From positions 62,001-126,000 of the forward strand of contig NW_017567014.1 of assembly GCF_001661265.1 (NCBI RefSeq): a stretch of DNA of 64,000 nt, read 5' to 3'. The notes below the pieces were generated by a model. It was given only the letters and a program-made list of their open reading frames with translations. It searched no databases and was not told the origin of the DNA. This DNA is from Saitoella complicata NRRL Y-17804. Lineage: Eukaryota; Ascomycota; Saitoellomycetes; Saitoellales; Saitoellaceae. The number at the start of each line of letters is the position of its first letter. Positions within the stretch are counted from its first letter, which is position 1. Positions 42,824 to 53,981 of this stretch are shown here, one piece after another. A program made the position numbers and the translations under genes.

Positions 42824-43900
42824 ACGCTTACGTACGAAGGGTCCGCTTGCAATTGCTACGGCCATATCCAATAATTGGCCGCGTCGATATATATCTATAG
42901 TCAGACAAAATTTAAATGTGCTATTTAAATATGCATATGCAATACGGACAGGATCTGTTATCATTGGAATTATCTGGCTACATTTTCCTTTTCGAAATCA
43001 TAATCCGCAACGGCACTCCAAAAGGTCTGAGGGAACATAAAGAGGACAATGAGAAATTCGGGATATCTTTGGGCAGGCGTTTTCTGCCGATTATCAATCA
43101 TTTATCGCGAAGCTGACACCGATGGCCATCAGCAAAGCTCGGCAGCCGCTATGTCGGAACGAGTCATGGATCACCGGTGGATGTGATCCTTCGTTTTTTT
43201 TATTGTGGATTAATCCATGCTTTTTCGGGCAACCCTACGAGATGATGAATATGAGGACCGAAAACATCTGGCTGGTGGTATGGAATATCCTGCCCTGGAA
43301 TGGGCCCTATGTCAAAACTCATCGTGGACGAAAAAAAGTGGGATTAGTCCATGATATTTTGCCATGGATTATGCTTGATTTTTTCCGGCTTTCGCGCACC
43401 CATTGCTTGATATAATAGGCATAACCCATGATTTTTTTGGGTTTGATCCATGATTCTATCATGTAAGGTTCTTGAAAAATCAGGAAGATTGTGACAAATT
43501 GAAAGTAAATGCGCAGCATTATGGGGGCAAAAATGCAAGAAAATGAAGTGTATTGTGAGTATCCTAATGGTCATGGTAGCACTATCATAGGTCCATAACT
43601 CAACATGTTAGCATAAGCTCACTCCATGAGAGTCATCAGCTATCATACCTGACTTTGATTTTGTTTGTGGTGACTTGGAAGATTTTTGGAAATTTCCCAA
43701 GTGGTTGTGGGGCTCCGGTTTACATGTTCGCATTCCTACACACAGCCACACACAAAACCAAATAGGAAAGCCGTCACGTCATTATAATGTCATGTATGCT
43801 AATCATGTCTATGTATAATGCCATAAACAGCGGAATTTCTTTCCAAGCCGTAATCCATGATAATGTCAAGGACTATGATCCGTGTTTCAGACGTGGTTTT

Positions 43901-43924
43901 TAGCGTGGATTGTCCACCACGCTA
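43901..43924. repeat. Perfect hairpin, 8-bp arms
   Basis: TAGCGTGG and CCACGCTA flank an 8-nt loop. It lies 29 bp from the next hairpin in the same island. Confidence 0.7.
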
Positions 43925-43953
43925 AGTTCCATAATCCACGCGTAATTCTTGTC

Positions 43954-43978
43954 TAATCCATGATTGTGACATGGATTA
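43954..43978. repeat. Perfect hairpin made of two inverted TAATCCATG units
   Basis: TAATCCATG and CATGGATTA are separated by 7 nt. A diverged copy of the same arrangement (TTAGTCCATG ... CATGGATTA, 9-nt spacer) lies at 43344-43371. Confidence 0.75.
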
Positions 43979-44867
43979 CACATTTTGTTAGGACTGAATG
44001 GGTTTAATACTTAACAACTCGCATCATAGGGGTTGTTGTAATCCATGTGCATGTGTAACCGCAGTTGAATCCATCGTTCTGACGTGAATTACGCCCGTTC
44101 CTAGGACTAAAGGGCTTTATTTCATATGCATGACAAACCGCGTCATAGGGCGTACGCCAAAAACTACGCACATTGAGTTAGGGATTACGCCGAAATAGAT
44201 CATGAATTAAGCCCACCATTTTCAAGCAACGGGTGCGAGACAGCCTGAAAAAGAAAACAGGGATCATGCCTGACAGAAATCTGGATCAAACCCGATAACA
44301 AAGCAAGGATCAAACCCAATATTTTTGTCCACCATTATAGTCTTGACATACAGATCAGAGCTGATGGGGCGGTGTGGAAGGGTCGCAAACTTACGTAGAC
44401 CATTGACCGTGCTTCTTTCGGCTGGAACTGTGCTGCCAAGTTCATTCACAAGCTGCTGATGTCTTTCAGTACGGAGGGACGCAGCACAAGTCATGTTTGC
44501 CGTTGTCTCCATACCTAGAGTCCATAACCGTTTCCATGCCTCTCATTATTGGAACTCATTATGCTACAGAAAAAGAGGGATCATTGGATATAGTCTCAGC
44601 ATGGTCTGAGAAAGTAAGAGTGTCTTGCTGGGACGCTGACCTGTGATGGCATAGCCTTCTTAGAAATATGATATCCTTAACGAGACATCTCTACTAGAAA
44701 ATGTTTGCATACTGTCTTTTCGCATCCGGCCGAAAGGGAAAACGCCCTCCAAAAATGTTTCAGTAATACTCATCTCCTGAGCTCCCTCCCATCTCCGTCA
44801 TGCATATCCTCATTAGCAGAAGTTGTCTCCCTCCCTGGTGGACTGCGTGGAGGTCGCACAAAAGATC

Positions 44868-44879
44868 TTAGGGTTAGGG
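44868..44879 (+). repeat. Two tandem TTAGGG units inside the chromosome arm
   Basis: TTAGGGTTAGGG equals two copies of the telomere repeat used by most filamentous fungi. Only two units are present, so it is a short interstitial block or a strong telobox rather than a telomere. Confidence 0.6.
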
Positions 44880-46988
44880 TACCCGAAGCATGGAAATTTC
44901 ATACCCCTCATATGCATGATCAATGCCGTAGGGAGACATAGACTAATTTCCCGACGGTCATCGTGGGTTACAATCCCTGACCTTCTCATGAAGTGAGGCT
45001 AATGGGGTTTGTCAAACCTCTGTAAAATTTACAGCGAATTAGATTGTAATCCAGAGCACAATACGTTGAGGTCTGACCAACCCTTACAAAACATAGATAT
45101 ATTATTTTTTTCGGCAGGCGGTTAGCTCCAGCTCACGTGAATATCCATGGTGGTGAGTTTGCGTCAAGGCAGGTTGAGCAACGAGACTACGCAGATCATG
45201 CGCGAACCCTGAGTGATATCTACATGAATTTCCTACTTGGGAGCATCCACTCGCCCTAGGCAATTATTTTTTAAGCGATCATTTTAGGACCCTGCTCGAT
45301 CACCTCGTGTAAATAATCGATCGTTATGCATCTTTGCCATGGCAAACGCGCGGTTGAAAAGTAAGCGGTTTTTTTTTGCAGAGGTTTGACTACCCCCAAC
45401 AACTATGTCATGAATTAGGACACCAGTAAAATCATGGATTACTGGCAAAATAAATAAATAAAGTAAATCAAAATTTGCAGCAAACACTTCTTAAACTGCC
45501 TAAATAACTCATATACGCCCTATGAATTCCCACCCTGGCAATACAGGATTAATTATCATAAGTACTCGAACCAGAAGCGCTTTCCATTACGGGTACTTAA
45601 ACCTCGGTAGAGCTTAAGCAGGTTTAAATCAAAATCGAAACTATAGGTGACTCAGGTTTGACCACCACTACATCTACTTCACCCATTTCGATTATTTGTC
45701 ACCGAAGTCTGACTACCCCCGTTGTGAGCTTTATTACTTCTGCTATAGGTATCAGAATACGTATGATGCAACTTTCTTACCGGCTAATGCCGCCTTTTCC
45801 GGTTTAATAATACTGGACATTTGGGGATTGATTTCCCGACATTTTTCATGTGTTTTTTTGGACGATAAAATGGTGACACCCGTTATCATCCTAAAGTTAC
45901 CTAGCATCAAAAGTATAGCTTACACTGAGGAAATCATGAATGACGGCAAAAAAAAGAAATGGACAAATCCCACATTCAACAAGACAATAGCTGCGCGATA
46001 GCCCAAAAACAAATTGAAGTAAATAGCGATACGAATCGAGGATCAAAGCCGGACCTGGTAAGATCAATTCCGGTTTCCTTCGACATAGGAACAGTTCTCG
46101 CTTGCATGAACATCGATCTCGATCTCAGAAAACGTGTAACGAATAAGTCCTTTCACTTGATAACCTCGCTCCTTCAACCCAGTGATTATATGCATTTGCT
46201 CAATAGTTTTTGGTGTTTTGCGTGACAAACTCTTTGAGTAAACCTGATATCATCAAAGAATAAGCCCAATATTTGCGGGTCTTTGATAGTCTTGCGTTTC
46301 ATGACAAGATCGATTCAAAGATTGAAGCAGTTTTTCAATTTGCGACTTTCGAGGTCACAGGGTGTCTGATTGTTGTTGCCAGCTGTAAGAAAGCCATGAG
46401 ACCCTGACCACATCAAGGTAATAAGGCACCTACAGTTGCAGGCGGCTAGTTACTTACGTCTGTCGACTTGGGCTTTCGGGATGTAACTTTGGCTAAAATA
46501 TTTGTGGGTACCTTAGGTGGACACAATCTACGATCACAGGAGTTGACCATAAGCGGGCTATATGCCGGTTATATTTCCCGCCGGCCATGTTCGATGCTTC
46601 ATGACCGGAATCTATCCTAGAAGGCGATAGATCTTCGCTGGATTTGACATTAGTCCCCCAGCGGAATCGTGATGGCGCCCGGCTTCCTGCCTACTACGTG
46701 GAGCTATCTCTCCCGTTCGGCATGTTATGTCTCGTCACTTATCCATTTGCATTTCAGTGCAGAGATCCTCCTGTAATTGTAGGGTTTCCCAGTCTGTTCG
46801 ATAAAGGTTGGCTTGTAGTACGAACATGATTTGACATTCGGATGAGTTACCTTCGTTTATGTCAAGTTATAAGCCACCATACCTATCGATGTCCATGGCT
46901 TCCCAGGATCTCCTACTATCAGAGAAGTTAGTATCCTTCAAGAAATCACATCATGGACGTGCCGGGCTTACCTCGTCTCAACACTAAC

Positions 46989-47612
46989 CTAGCAACGGAC
47001 CCGGTCCCGATAGATTGCCTCGTAAATGCGGTCGATGTTTGGCGGCTCCATCCATGAACACCAGCGGGACAAGGGACTGATGTACTTGATAATGTACTCA
47101 TGACTCAGCGGACGGCCGTCACTATAGTCCACACGCTCAAGGGGTTCCTCACTGCGGGTGAGAAGACCTGCCACAGACTTCTGGAAAGCCCTTGCAGTGT
47201 TGCGACGCGCGAAATGATCCCACCTCGGGCATGAGGTAGGTTTCGGCATAGAACTTGCAGCAACCACGGGAGGTTTTTTCTTATGGCGCCTTGTGGTGGC
47301 CCTTGTGTGTTGCTGGATTTGGTGTGGTAGCTTCGTTTCCTCAACCCAGGAGACTCTGAGGCTTGAATGACTCCTAGTCTCCGAGCAGAGAGTCTCTTCA
47401 CTAACACGCACTTCACAAACCTCCTCAGTCACGACCTTGCGCTTAACTTGATCTGTGGTGTCCTCTGTGAGGGTTGAGGATGTAACAGAGTCAAACACCT
47501 CCAAATGGGGAAGCAAGAAGGAAGAGCGGCTGCTAAAAGACGTCTTGACCTTCTTGTTCACCTTGAAGTGGAGCTTCACGCCAAAGGCACGCAAAAAACA
47601 GTTGAAAGGCAT
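46989..47612 (-). CDS. Orphan ORF, 207 residues
   Basis: An uninterrupted frame from ATG to stop at the edge of the gene-poor island. The protein is basic, rich in Ser, Thr, Arg and Glu, with an ordered-looking end (SHEYIIKYISPLSRWCSW). No domain is recognised. Composition is close to coding, yet there are no introns and no neighbours of help. It may be a young gene, a gene fragment or chance. Confidence 0.4.
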   Translation of the reverse strand: MPFNCFLRAFGVKLHFKVNKKVKTSFSSRSSFLLPHLEVFDSVTSSTLTEDTTDQVKRKVVTEEVCEVRVSEETLCSETRSHSSLRVSWVEETKLPHQIQQHTRATTRRHKKKPPVVAASSMPKPTSCPRWDHFARRNTARAFQKSVAGLLTRSEEPLERVDYSDGRPLSHEYIIKYISPLSRWCSWMEPPNIDRIYEAIYRDRVRC

Positions 47613-48589
47613 GGTTGTTTGTTCTTTGTGAGTGAAAGGAGTTTGGTTTGGAAGAAGTTTTCAAGAAGCCCATCCGAACCAGATCTATCCAGCATGCAGT
47701 GTTCAAGCAGCTAGTGTGAGTTGCCCAATGCGGCAGTCGAGTTTCCGGATTAGGTGCGTGCACGTTGACGTATGAATGCCGATGGGACTCGTCTGTACAA
47801 TGCAGTACTACCGAGCTAGCTGCAAGAGGTCCTGCGACTGCAGATACATACATTGTAGATACGTCTAGACACCGGAGCTTACGATGTAGCTCCTCAATCA
47901 TCTCTGACATGTGACGACTGGCCCGCGTGTGATGAACGGCGCAACTTCAGAGCCGACTTCATTTTGACTTTACTCGTCGTGACCATGATGAAGACACAGC
48001 GTGTGTAGCAAACTGTTTAACCAGGCCTCCTTCGACCTTTACGATGTGGAGCAGTTTTTTGTAACTGCATAGCAACTGCGATATTTCACCGCGCCAGACA
48101 CAGTCCGGGCTCTGTTGCAAGCATTCCGCAAGCGTGCAGGCAGCTCCAATTGGGAATAGCAGTTAAACTGTAGAGCATATTACTCTAGTGAGTTACGTTA
48201 TCTTTCCTTGTAACGGATTTGTCTGTCGAAACGAGTTTATCTACCTGGTAAATGCTAGAATTGCGAGGCTTCATCAGTGCACTGCGTACACGATTGTTAA
48301 CACCGCGTGTCCCAGCTGCAGTACACTCTACGGGTTACCAGCACAACCAAAGAGTACGATAGGAGAATAGGTTGCTCAGTCATGGCCTGATCTCCCCTAG
48401 ATTCATTCACATGTATCCTGTCTGCACAGCTGAAGGTCAACGTGAACAATTCATGCAGGTCGGTGTTTACTGGGGTAACCCAGGCAACGCGCTCAAAGCT
48501 CACCTCACCTCCTTTTCTGTTCCATTGACAACCCCGACATTCAAGAGCCAGCTGTATCCGATCATTCCAACGCTCGAGCATGTGAGCCA
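47613..48589. other. Intergenic stretch, 977 bp
   Basis: This lies between the orphan ORF and the PXA gene. A frame at 48411-48589 ends in FKSQLYPIIPTLEH and might hold an upstream exon of the PXA gene, but I could not join it in phase with GT..AG signals. Otherwise nothing is seen. Confidence 0.35.
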
Positions 48590-49988
48590 ATGTCGACCGT
48601 CACCACTGCTGACATCTCAACTCGCAGAGTGCTGGGCATAGACAGAGACCTTCCCACCCTCACCAATTCTGCTCGCGTCGACGAGGAGCTGTATGCACTA
48701 CTAGCCCTGGTACTCCGTGATTTTATCCAGACATGGTACGGCGCGATCACGCAGGATGAGACATTTATACAGGAGATCATCCTGGTTGTGGCTCACATCC
48801 TTAGCCGCCTGGAGCAAAGGCTTCGGGAGGTACGTTTTCTGATCGCGCTTCTCCTCATGTTCTCTGATTTAACTCTTGAGCAGACGAATGTAGAAACTCT
48901 ATTACTGGAAGAGCTTCCGGCTCTTTTGCAACTGCATGTCCGCACTTATCGTTCCGCCAGGAGACTGTTCTCTACAGCTATCTCAGGACATCTCTCATTC
49001 GAAGAGTTTTTTCGATCCCTGATGCCACATCCTGCATTACGTTCAGCCGAAGCCGAGGAGCTATATTACCAGCGGCTCGCCGAAGGCATTGCCGAGCTTT
49101 TCGTGCCCCCTGACGACCTCCTTTCGGATTGTGGACGCAGTTTGGTTATCGATATATTGTCCAATTTAGTACTCGGTACCGCGGTATCCAAGTTAAGTGA
49201 CCCATATGTCTATCATGAATTGATTCATAAGGTGCGTTACTCTCTGTAGTTTCAATCTGCCAACGAGATTCTAACGATCAGTTCTTAGAACCTTTCCCAA
49301 GAGCATCAGGAATTACCCAAGCTCCAAGCTCCACGTTTTGGGTGTGGAGAGTTAGTAAGGTCATGGTCACGACAACTTGCCGACAGGTACCATTCTGCGC
49401 CTGAATGGGCGGGCCGCTTGTGGATGTACATGCAGAGTGGGGGTACGAAGGTTCAACCCTCCGTCATGAGCTCGCCTTTGTTCTCGCTCATATGTGAGCT
49501 GCTTTGCCCAGAAGATCACGGAAGGTGGCTGTGGTCCGTAATAAGGCTATGTCTTGTACCGATTATAGTGGCAGTGTTCGGAGGAGCTATCGAAAAGTGA
49601 GATAGACAACCCCCTAACGTATTGATGAAGCATTCCTGACTGATCTCGCAGGGCCTACGCCGATGCAGTAAGGCCGCTTTTGAGAGATCCCGAGGTATGG
49701 TCTAGAATATTAAAAACAGGCAGGGAAGCGCTTTGGCCGAATGGAGCAATGACGCCCAAAATGGCACCGGATGAAGCAGAACGAATGGTAATGAAGCGGA
49801 CAGCTCATGAAGCCGTGCTCAATCGTTTTCCCAGAGCAGCAGCTATTCTACTGGGAGGCTCTGAAATTACAAACGAATTTGTCGAGGAGCTTCTCGATAC
49901 CGTGGAGCATCAATCCTGTAATAAGGGTGTGGCACTCTTTGTTCTTGATGCCATCTTAGCCAGATGCTTGCCAGAATTAGTATCTTAA
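48590..49988 (+). CDS. PXA-domain protein
   Basis: Four exons, 48590-48829, 48884-49231, 49289-49596 and 49652-49988, encode 410 residues. The PXA domain (found next to PX domains in sorting nexins such as SNX13/14/25 and Mdm1) covers about residues 25-200: ELYALLALVLRDFIQTWY, ELPALLQLHVRTYRSARR and PDDLLSDCGRSLVIDILSN. PXA proteins of the Mdm1 group work at ER contact sites. No PX or RGS domain follows; instead there is a helical C-terminal part with one hydrophobic stretch (VIRLCLVPIIVAVFGGA). The 54-nt first intron has no stop in frame, so retention would add 18 residues; removing it gives the better family fit. The start is uncertain. Confidence 0.78.
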
Positions 49989-50161
49989 CATACACAATCG
50001 CAGGTTTAACAGATAAAAGACTTTATTTTCCTGCAGTGTCAGACATATTCTTGATCACCGCATGTCAAAATTCCCAAGCTTAAGCACTTCTTCCGCACCA
50101 ATATCGTAGCAATGTTGAAAATGAAAAAAGAACGCCAAAATGAATGATAGAAAAAGACGAC

Positions 50162-51700
50162 TCAGTTGTGATCCTTTGAGCGCCTTGTGGCAGACTCGGA
50201 CTCGAGTTTCCCCAAAAGTTTGCCAATAACAAGGTAGTCTTGGACGTCGACATAGCCCACCGGCTGATGCTTGAGGAAGCCCATCACGACCTCCAGGGCT
50301 CGAGTTGCTTCTTCAAGACAAGGATCAGATGATTTTTGTGAACGTGATGTTGATGGAGGAGAAGGATATCGTACGCTCATAGGCGCCGACGGCTGCTCAG
50401 CAGTCATTTGAGGTATGGTGGGCGTCACCGGGTTGGAGACCGGCGAAACCGAGTGAGGAAAATTGAGTGCCTGATGGCTATGGCTTCGTAGGTGATGTCC
50501 CTGTCGGGGATTCTGATATGGCTGGCGTATGCTGATAGACGAACGTCGAGAACGACGACTGCGATCAGAAGATGCCACGGACGGAACAGGACTGGTACTA
50601 GTGGTACTCTGACTGCGTAAAAGCATTGAGTGCTGCAAATTCCCAGGCTGATATTGAGGGTCATTGCTCCGCATATGATCGTGGATAAGACCATCCATAC
50701 GGATCGGTGATTGCAGTATCGCATTGGATGGCTCCTCCCTGATAGGGCTGAAAATTGGAAGATGTTCAAGCTGGTTCATATTGTGTGCGTTTTCCATCGC
50801 CTCATCCATATCTGGGGGACCCTCGTCCTCTTCCTCTATAATCTTTCCACGCTTGATCATATTGCGGAATTTGAAGTTCTCGATCCAACCTATTCACACA
50901 TGTAAGCAAAAGCCACGTATTAATCTGGGCGGTCTTACCACTGCTGGCCTTGAAATCAACCTCGGATATGCCGACTGCATGAGCAAGCTAGAATCGGACA
51001 GAATTAGTACGATAAAAGGAACACATATGCTCTGAAGTTGTACCTCTTTGGCCTTGTCACGGATCAGACTGTCTGATAGTATGCCACCTTGTTGGAAGAC
51101 ATTGCGTGCCCAAACCGATAAGGTTTTCTCCAGCTCTGGAAACTTCCCACCGCGTTGCTTGTTCGCCATAACTCCAAAAGCACTCTCTTCAATGCTCAGA
51201 TACTTCTCCTTACACCGCAAAACTTTCGAGATAGTGCTGCGTTCAACACCAAACATCTGAGCGATGTCATCTTGTTTCACCTTGGGGTGCGCAAGATGAT
51301 ACTCGCAGATACGTTTACGATCAATATCCGTTAACCGGATTTTCTTGCGAGGTGGCTGTCGAGAGTTTGATGCAGAATTGCTGGATGGAGCCGTACTAAC
51401 CATACTTCTGGCGGATGGCGAAGAAGTGAAGGAACCAACGCTCGGTCGATGTTCCAGGGATATTGGCAGGTTCTGAATCTGTTGCATGGATTGCTCATGC
51501 TGGCACATAGAATAGTTAGATGAATGACCAGGATTGAGGCCTCCAACGTGCGGCTGGCCCATGTTGAACGTTGCATTGTGTAGCTGAGCGGACAATGAGG
51601 CTGATGCAAGAGACTGTTGCTGTCCGAAGCTCATGCCACTGGTAGCATCGTGCCATTGCTGCTCGAACGAATGATTGTTCATGGCATCTCTAAGATCCAT
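50162..51700 (-). CDS. CENP-B-type helix-turn-helix DNA-binding protein
   Basis: Three exons, 51700-51044, 50987-50939 and 50889-50162, give 477 residues. Two DNA-binding HTH units, as in CENP-B and pogo/Tc5-like transposases, are visible: the first at about 118-165 (IRLTDIDRKRICEYHL, VERSTISKVLR), the second at about 178-250 ending in SSGWIENFKFRN. The DDE catalytic domain that follows in transposases is absent; instead the C-terminal 230 residues are Ser/Pro/Gln-rich with an acidic start (EEEDEGPPDMDE). This points to a domesticated DNA-binding protein, comparable in principle to fission yeast Abp1/Cbh, though those keep a DDE-derived part. It probably acts in the nucleus as a regulator. 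Confidence 0.87.
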
Positions 51701-52335
51701 CTGAAGCTTACCACCGCTTCAACCGGCCCGACGAAACTCGAAGATGATAGCCGGAAGGCTGAGCTCAAGAGGACGACGTTGTAGCAACCTACTGCGAACG
51801 CATCCGACTAAATATCCGAATGAAGTTATGACAGGACGTTCGTAAGAGGTTGAAATCCGAGCTCTTGGATGTAACCGGATGATGGCTCTGTCCGAAAAGC
51901 GGAGCTCACCCTGTGGTTAGGTTGTGAGGAGCACCGCCAGCTGCAGCGCAAGTGCAGCCTCATTCGGCTGGAGTTATTACATCGGGAAAACGCTGGGCAG
52001 GATTAAAAGGGATTCCTACGGCATGTAAATGGGCATGGACAAAGATTTGAACGATTCAGGGCAGCGAAGGGGTTCATTGTAACGGGGAAACCTTGCTATC
52101 CGACCAACTCCGTCTCCAACGTAAAATGCGCTTGGACCCCTCAGAAACCCCATGTCCCTTATCGCAACGACCTCGAACCTTGTCGAAGAGCTCAATCCTC
52201 ACACAAGAAGAGATGGAAGAAAACCATACGCTTCGACTGCACTAGTCTTTGCGTTCATCCCAAATATGCCGACACAAACATCCCGACCACAAAACTCCGC
52301 TCGCTCGCCATCACTCCACCCCCAACAACTACCGC
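51701..52335. other. Intergenic stretch, 635 bp
   Basis: This holds the upstream region of the CENP-B-type gene and the 3' flank of DRG1. A short plus-strand frame at 52152-52346 runs over the DRG1 3' end and has no coding character. Nothing else is seen. Confidence 0.4.
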
Positions 52336-53595
52336 TCATTTCTTGATGATGGAAACGACGTCCTCATCAGCCAAGAGGTGACTCAAACCGACTGTCATTG
52401 ATGTTAGCATATGAATCATAAATATGTCACCGCGGAAAAGACTCACCTCTCTGCGGGTTGTGTCTTACGGAGCTTCCCCAAACGTACGCATGCCTGAACT
52501 GAGCCTTAATTTGCTTGTGAATAGCGTCACACTGCAGAAAAGTTAGCATATGTTGAATGAGAAATCACTGAATATGCTACTTACGAAGTCTTCAACAGTA
52601 CAGGCATCCCTCTTCAGAACAACGGGTGCCGAATAGTCTGGTAGCTTGCCATGAGGCTTCGTGTAGATTCGAACCAAGTTCAACGCATCCCACATCTTCT
52701 CCAACAGCTCATCAAAGTTCCACTCGTGATTGGACGAGATAGGAACAGCGTTAGGAATGCGGTAAATCAAGTCCAACTCCTCGACTGAGATAGCGTCAAT
52801 CTTGTTCAGAACGTAGACAACCGGCATGTAAACACGGTTTCCTTCCAACACATCGATCAAATCGTCGACAGTAGCATCGCATCTGAACGAGATATCCGCA
52901 CTGGAGATCCTGTACTCGCTCGTGACAGCTCTAATCTCGTCGTAATCCAAATGCGTCAAAGGAACGGTGTTGGTGATGTTAAGACCTCCCTTATCCTTCT
53001 TCTTGAAGAGGATATTGGGCGGCTCCTTATTGCAACGAATACCGAAACCTTCCAATTCGTTCTCGATGAGCTTCTTGTCGGTCAGAGGTTTAGACACGTC
53101 GAGGACGATGAAGATAAGGGAACAAGACCGTGCGACAGCAATAACTTGTCGACCACGACCCTTACCGTCTTTAGCACCTTGAATAATACCGGGCAAATCA
53201 AGGACCTGAATCTTGGCACCTCTGTATTGCATGACACCGGGAACCGTAGTAAGAGTTGTGACTATGAGAAATCGTCAGTTATCGGCCTTCCAAATCATTG
53301 AGAATTCCCTACATTCGTAAGCAGCTGCTTCAGAGTGAGTGCCGGTCAACTTTGACATGAGCGTAGACTTTCCAACCGAGGGGAATCCAATGAAACCGAC
53401 GGAGGCAACACCGGTACGGGCGACATCGAAACCAACACCAGCACCACCACCTCCCGAAGAGCTAGGCGTCAAAAGTTCACGCTTGAGTTTTGCGAGCTTC
53501 GCTTTCAGTTGACCCAAATGGTAGGACGTAGCTTTGTTCTTCTGGGTCCTCGCCATTTCGGTCTCGATCTCCTTGATCTTCTCAACCGTCGTCAT
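52336..53595 (-). CDS. RBG1: DRG1/Rbg1 GTPase
   Basis: Four exons, 53595-53313, 53261-52585, 52531-52447 and 52391-52336, give 366 residues, the usual length. DRG1 is a ribosome-associated GTPase that, with its Dfrp1/Tma46 partner, relieves translational pausing. The N-terminus is a helix-turn-helix start ([18 protein letters not shown]). G1 is GFPSVGKST at about 70-78, G3 DLPGI, G4 NKID; the S5D2L insertion lies in between, and the C-terminal TGS domain ends in [13 protein letters not shown]. All joins reproduce conserved sequence, for example [12 protein letters not shown] and QRVGLSHLL. Confidence 0.97.
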
Positions 53596-53981
53596 GATGG
53601 GCTATTATTGATTTGCGAAGCCTTGAACGGGTGTATATAGATGATCCAACAGTGTAAGGTTCTCGAGCGAGGTTGGAGGTGGACTTGAGATTCCGCACAA
53701 TTGCGACGTCGACTTTGTTAAGCGGCCGTGAATTGCCAGGCACAACCAGCTACAGGAATTCTACGTCAAGAGGAGTCGCCATTGAGACGTAAATAATTGC
53801 TAACAGACATTCAAGAATTTTGAGGATCGTTTTTGATCTTCCAGCTTCATCAACATGCAAGAAAATGTCCTTTGCTGTCGCGTCCCGCCGCCATGTCGTG
53901 ATCGCACCGCTCCCCCGCAATTCCACCCCGGACATATACAGCACCCGGATACCCAACTATCATACAAGCAATACAATTGAA
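53596..53981. promoter_or_regulatory. Divergent promoter region, 386 bp
   Basis: This lies between DRG1 (minus) and the methyltransferase (plus). An open frame in phase with the methyltransferase reaches back to 53820, but the ATG at 53982 is preferred because relatives start close to the first helix. No TATA box is seen. Confidence 0.4.

Larger units (their letters stand above)
43211..45441. repeat. Dispersed 9-mer TAATCCATG / CATGGATTA, seven exact copies
   Basis: Plus-strand copies start at 43211, 43851, 43954 and 44039; inverted copies start at 43363, 43970 and 45433. Chance expectation for a given 9-mer on both strands in this length is about 0.02. Near-matches are also frequent, for example GATCCATGATT at 43445 and AGTCCATGATA at 43346. 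Confidence 0.75.
42824..46988. other. Gene-poor, AT-richer island with dispersed short repeats
   Basis: More than 4 kb holds no frame with coding character and is visibly richer in A and T than the flanks. It carries a family of short direct and inverted motifs (TAATCCATG / CATGGATTA, GGGTTTGATCC, GACTACCCCC), hairpins and a two-unit TTAGGG block. No terminal inverted repeats, transposase or reverse transcriptase remnants could be recognised, so I leave its origin open; a strongly decayed element is a possibility. Confidence 0.6.

Noticed and set aside
43200-44100. CRISPR-like array from the repeated TAATCCATG motifs
   Set aside because: Copies are only 9 bp, occur in both orientations and are irregularly spaced; such arrays are prokaryotic.
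44264-44512. Minus-strand ORF of 82 codons with an apparent GTAAGT donor after 40 codons
   Set aside because: The first part looks weakly coding, but no second exon could be found. It may be a gene fragment; evidence is too thin to annotate.
45600-45650. tRNA-like stretch (GGTAGAGC ... GGTTTAAATC)
   Set aside because: The B box does not match GGTTCGANTCC and no cloverleaf arms pair.
45696-46225. Two overlapping AT-rich ORFs in the island
   Set aside because: Composition is that of random AT-rich DNA; no motif, no introns and no coding bias.
42824-46988. Intact transposon, terminal inverted repeats or integrase remnants in the island
   Set aside because: I could see short hairpins and repeated 9-11-mers only; no paired long termini or enzyme motifs in any frame.
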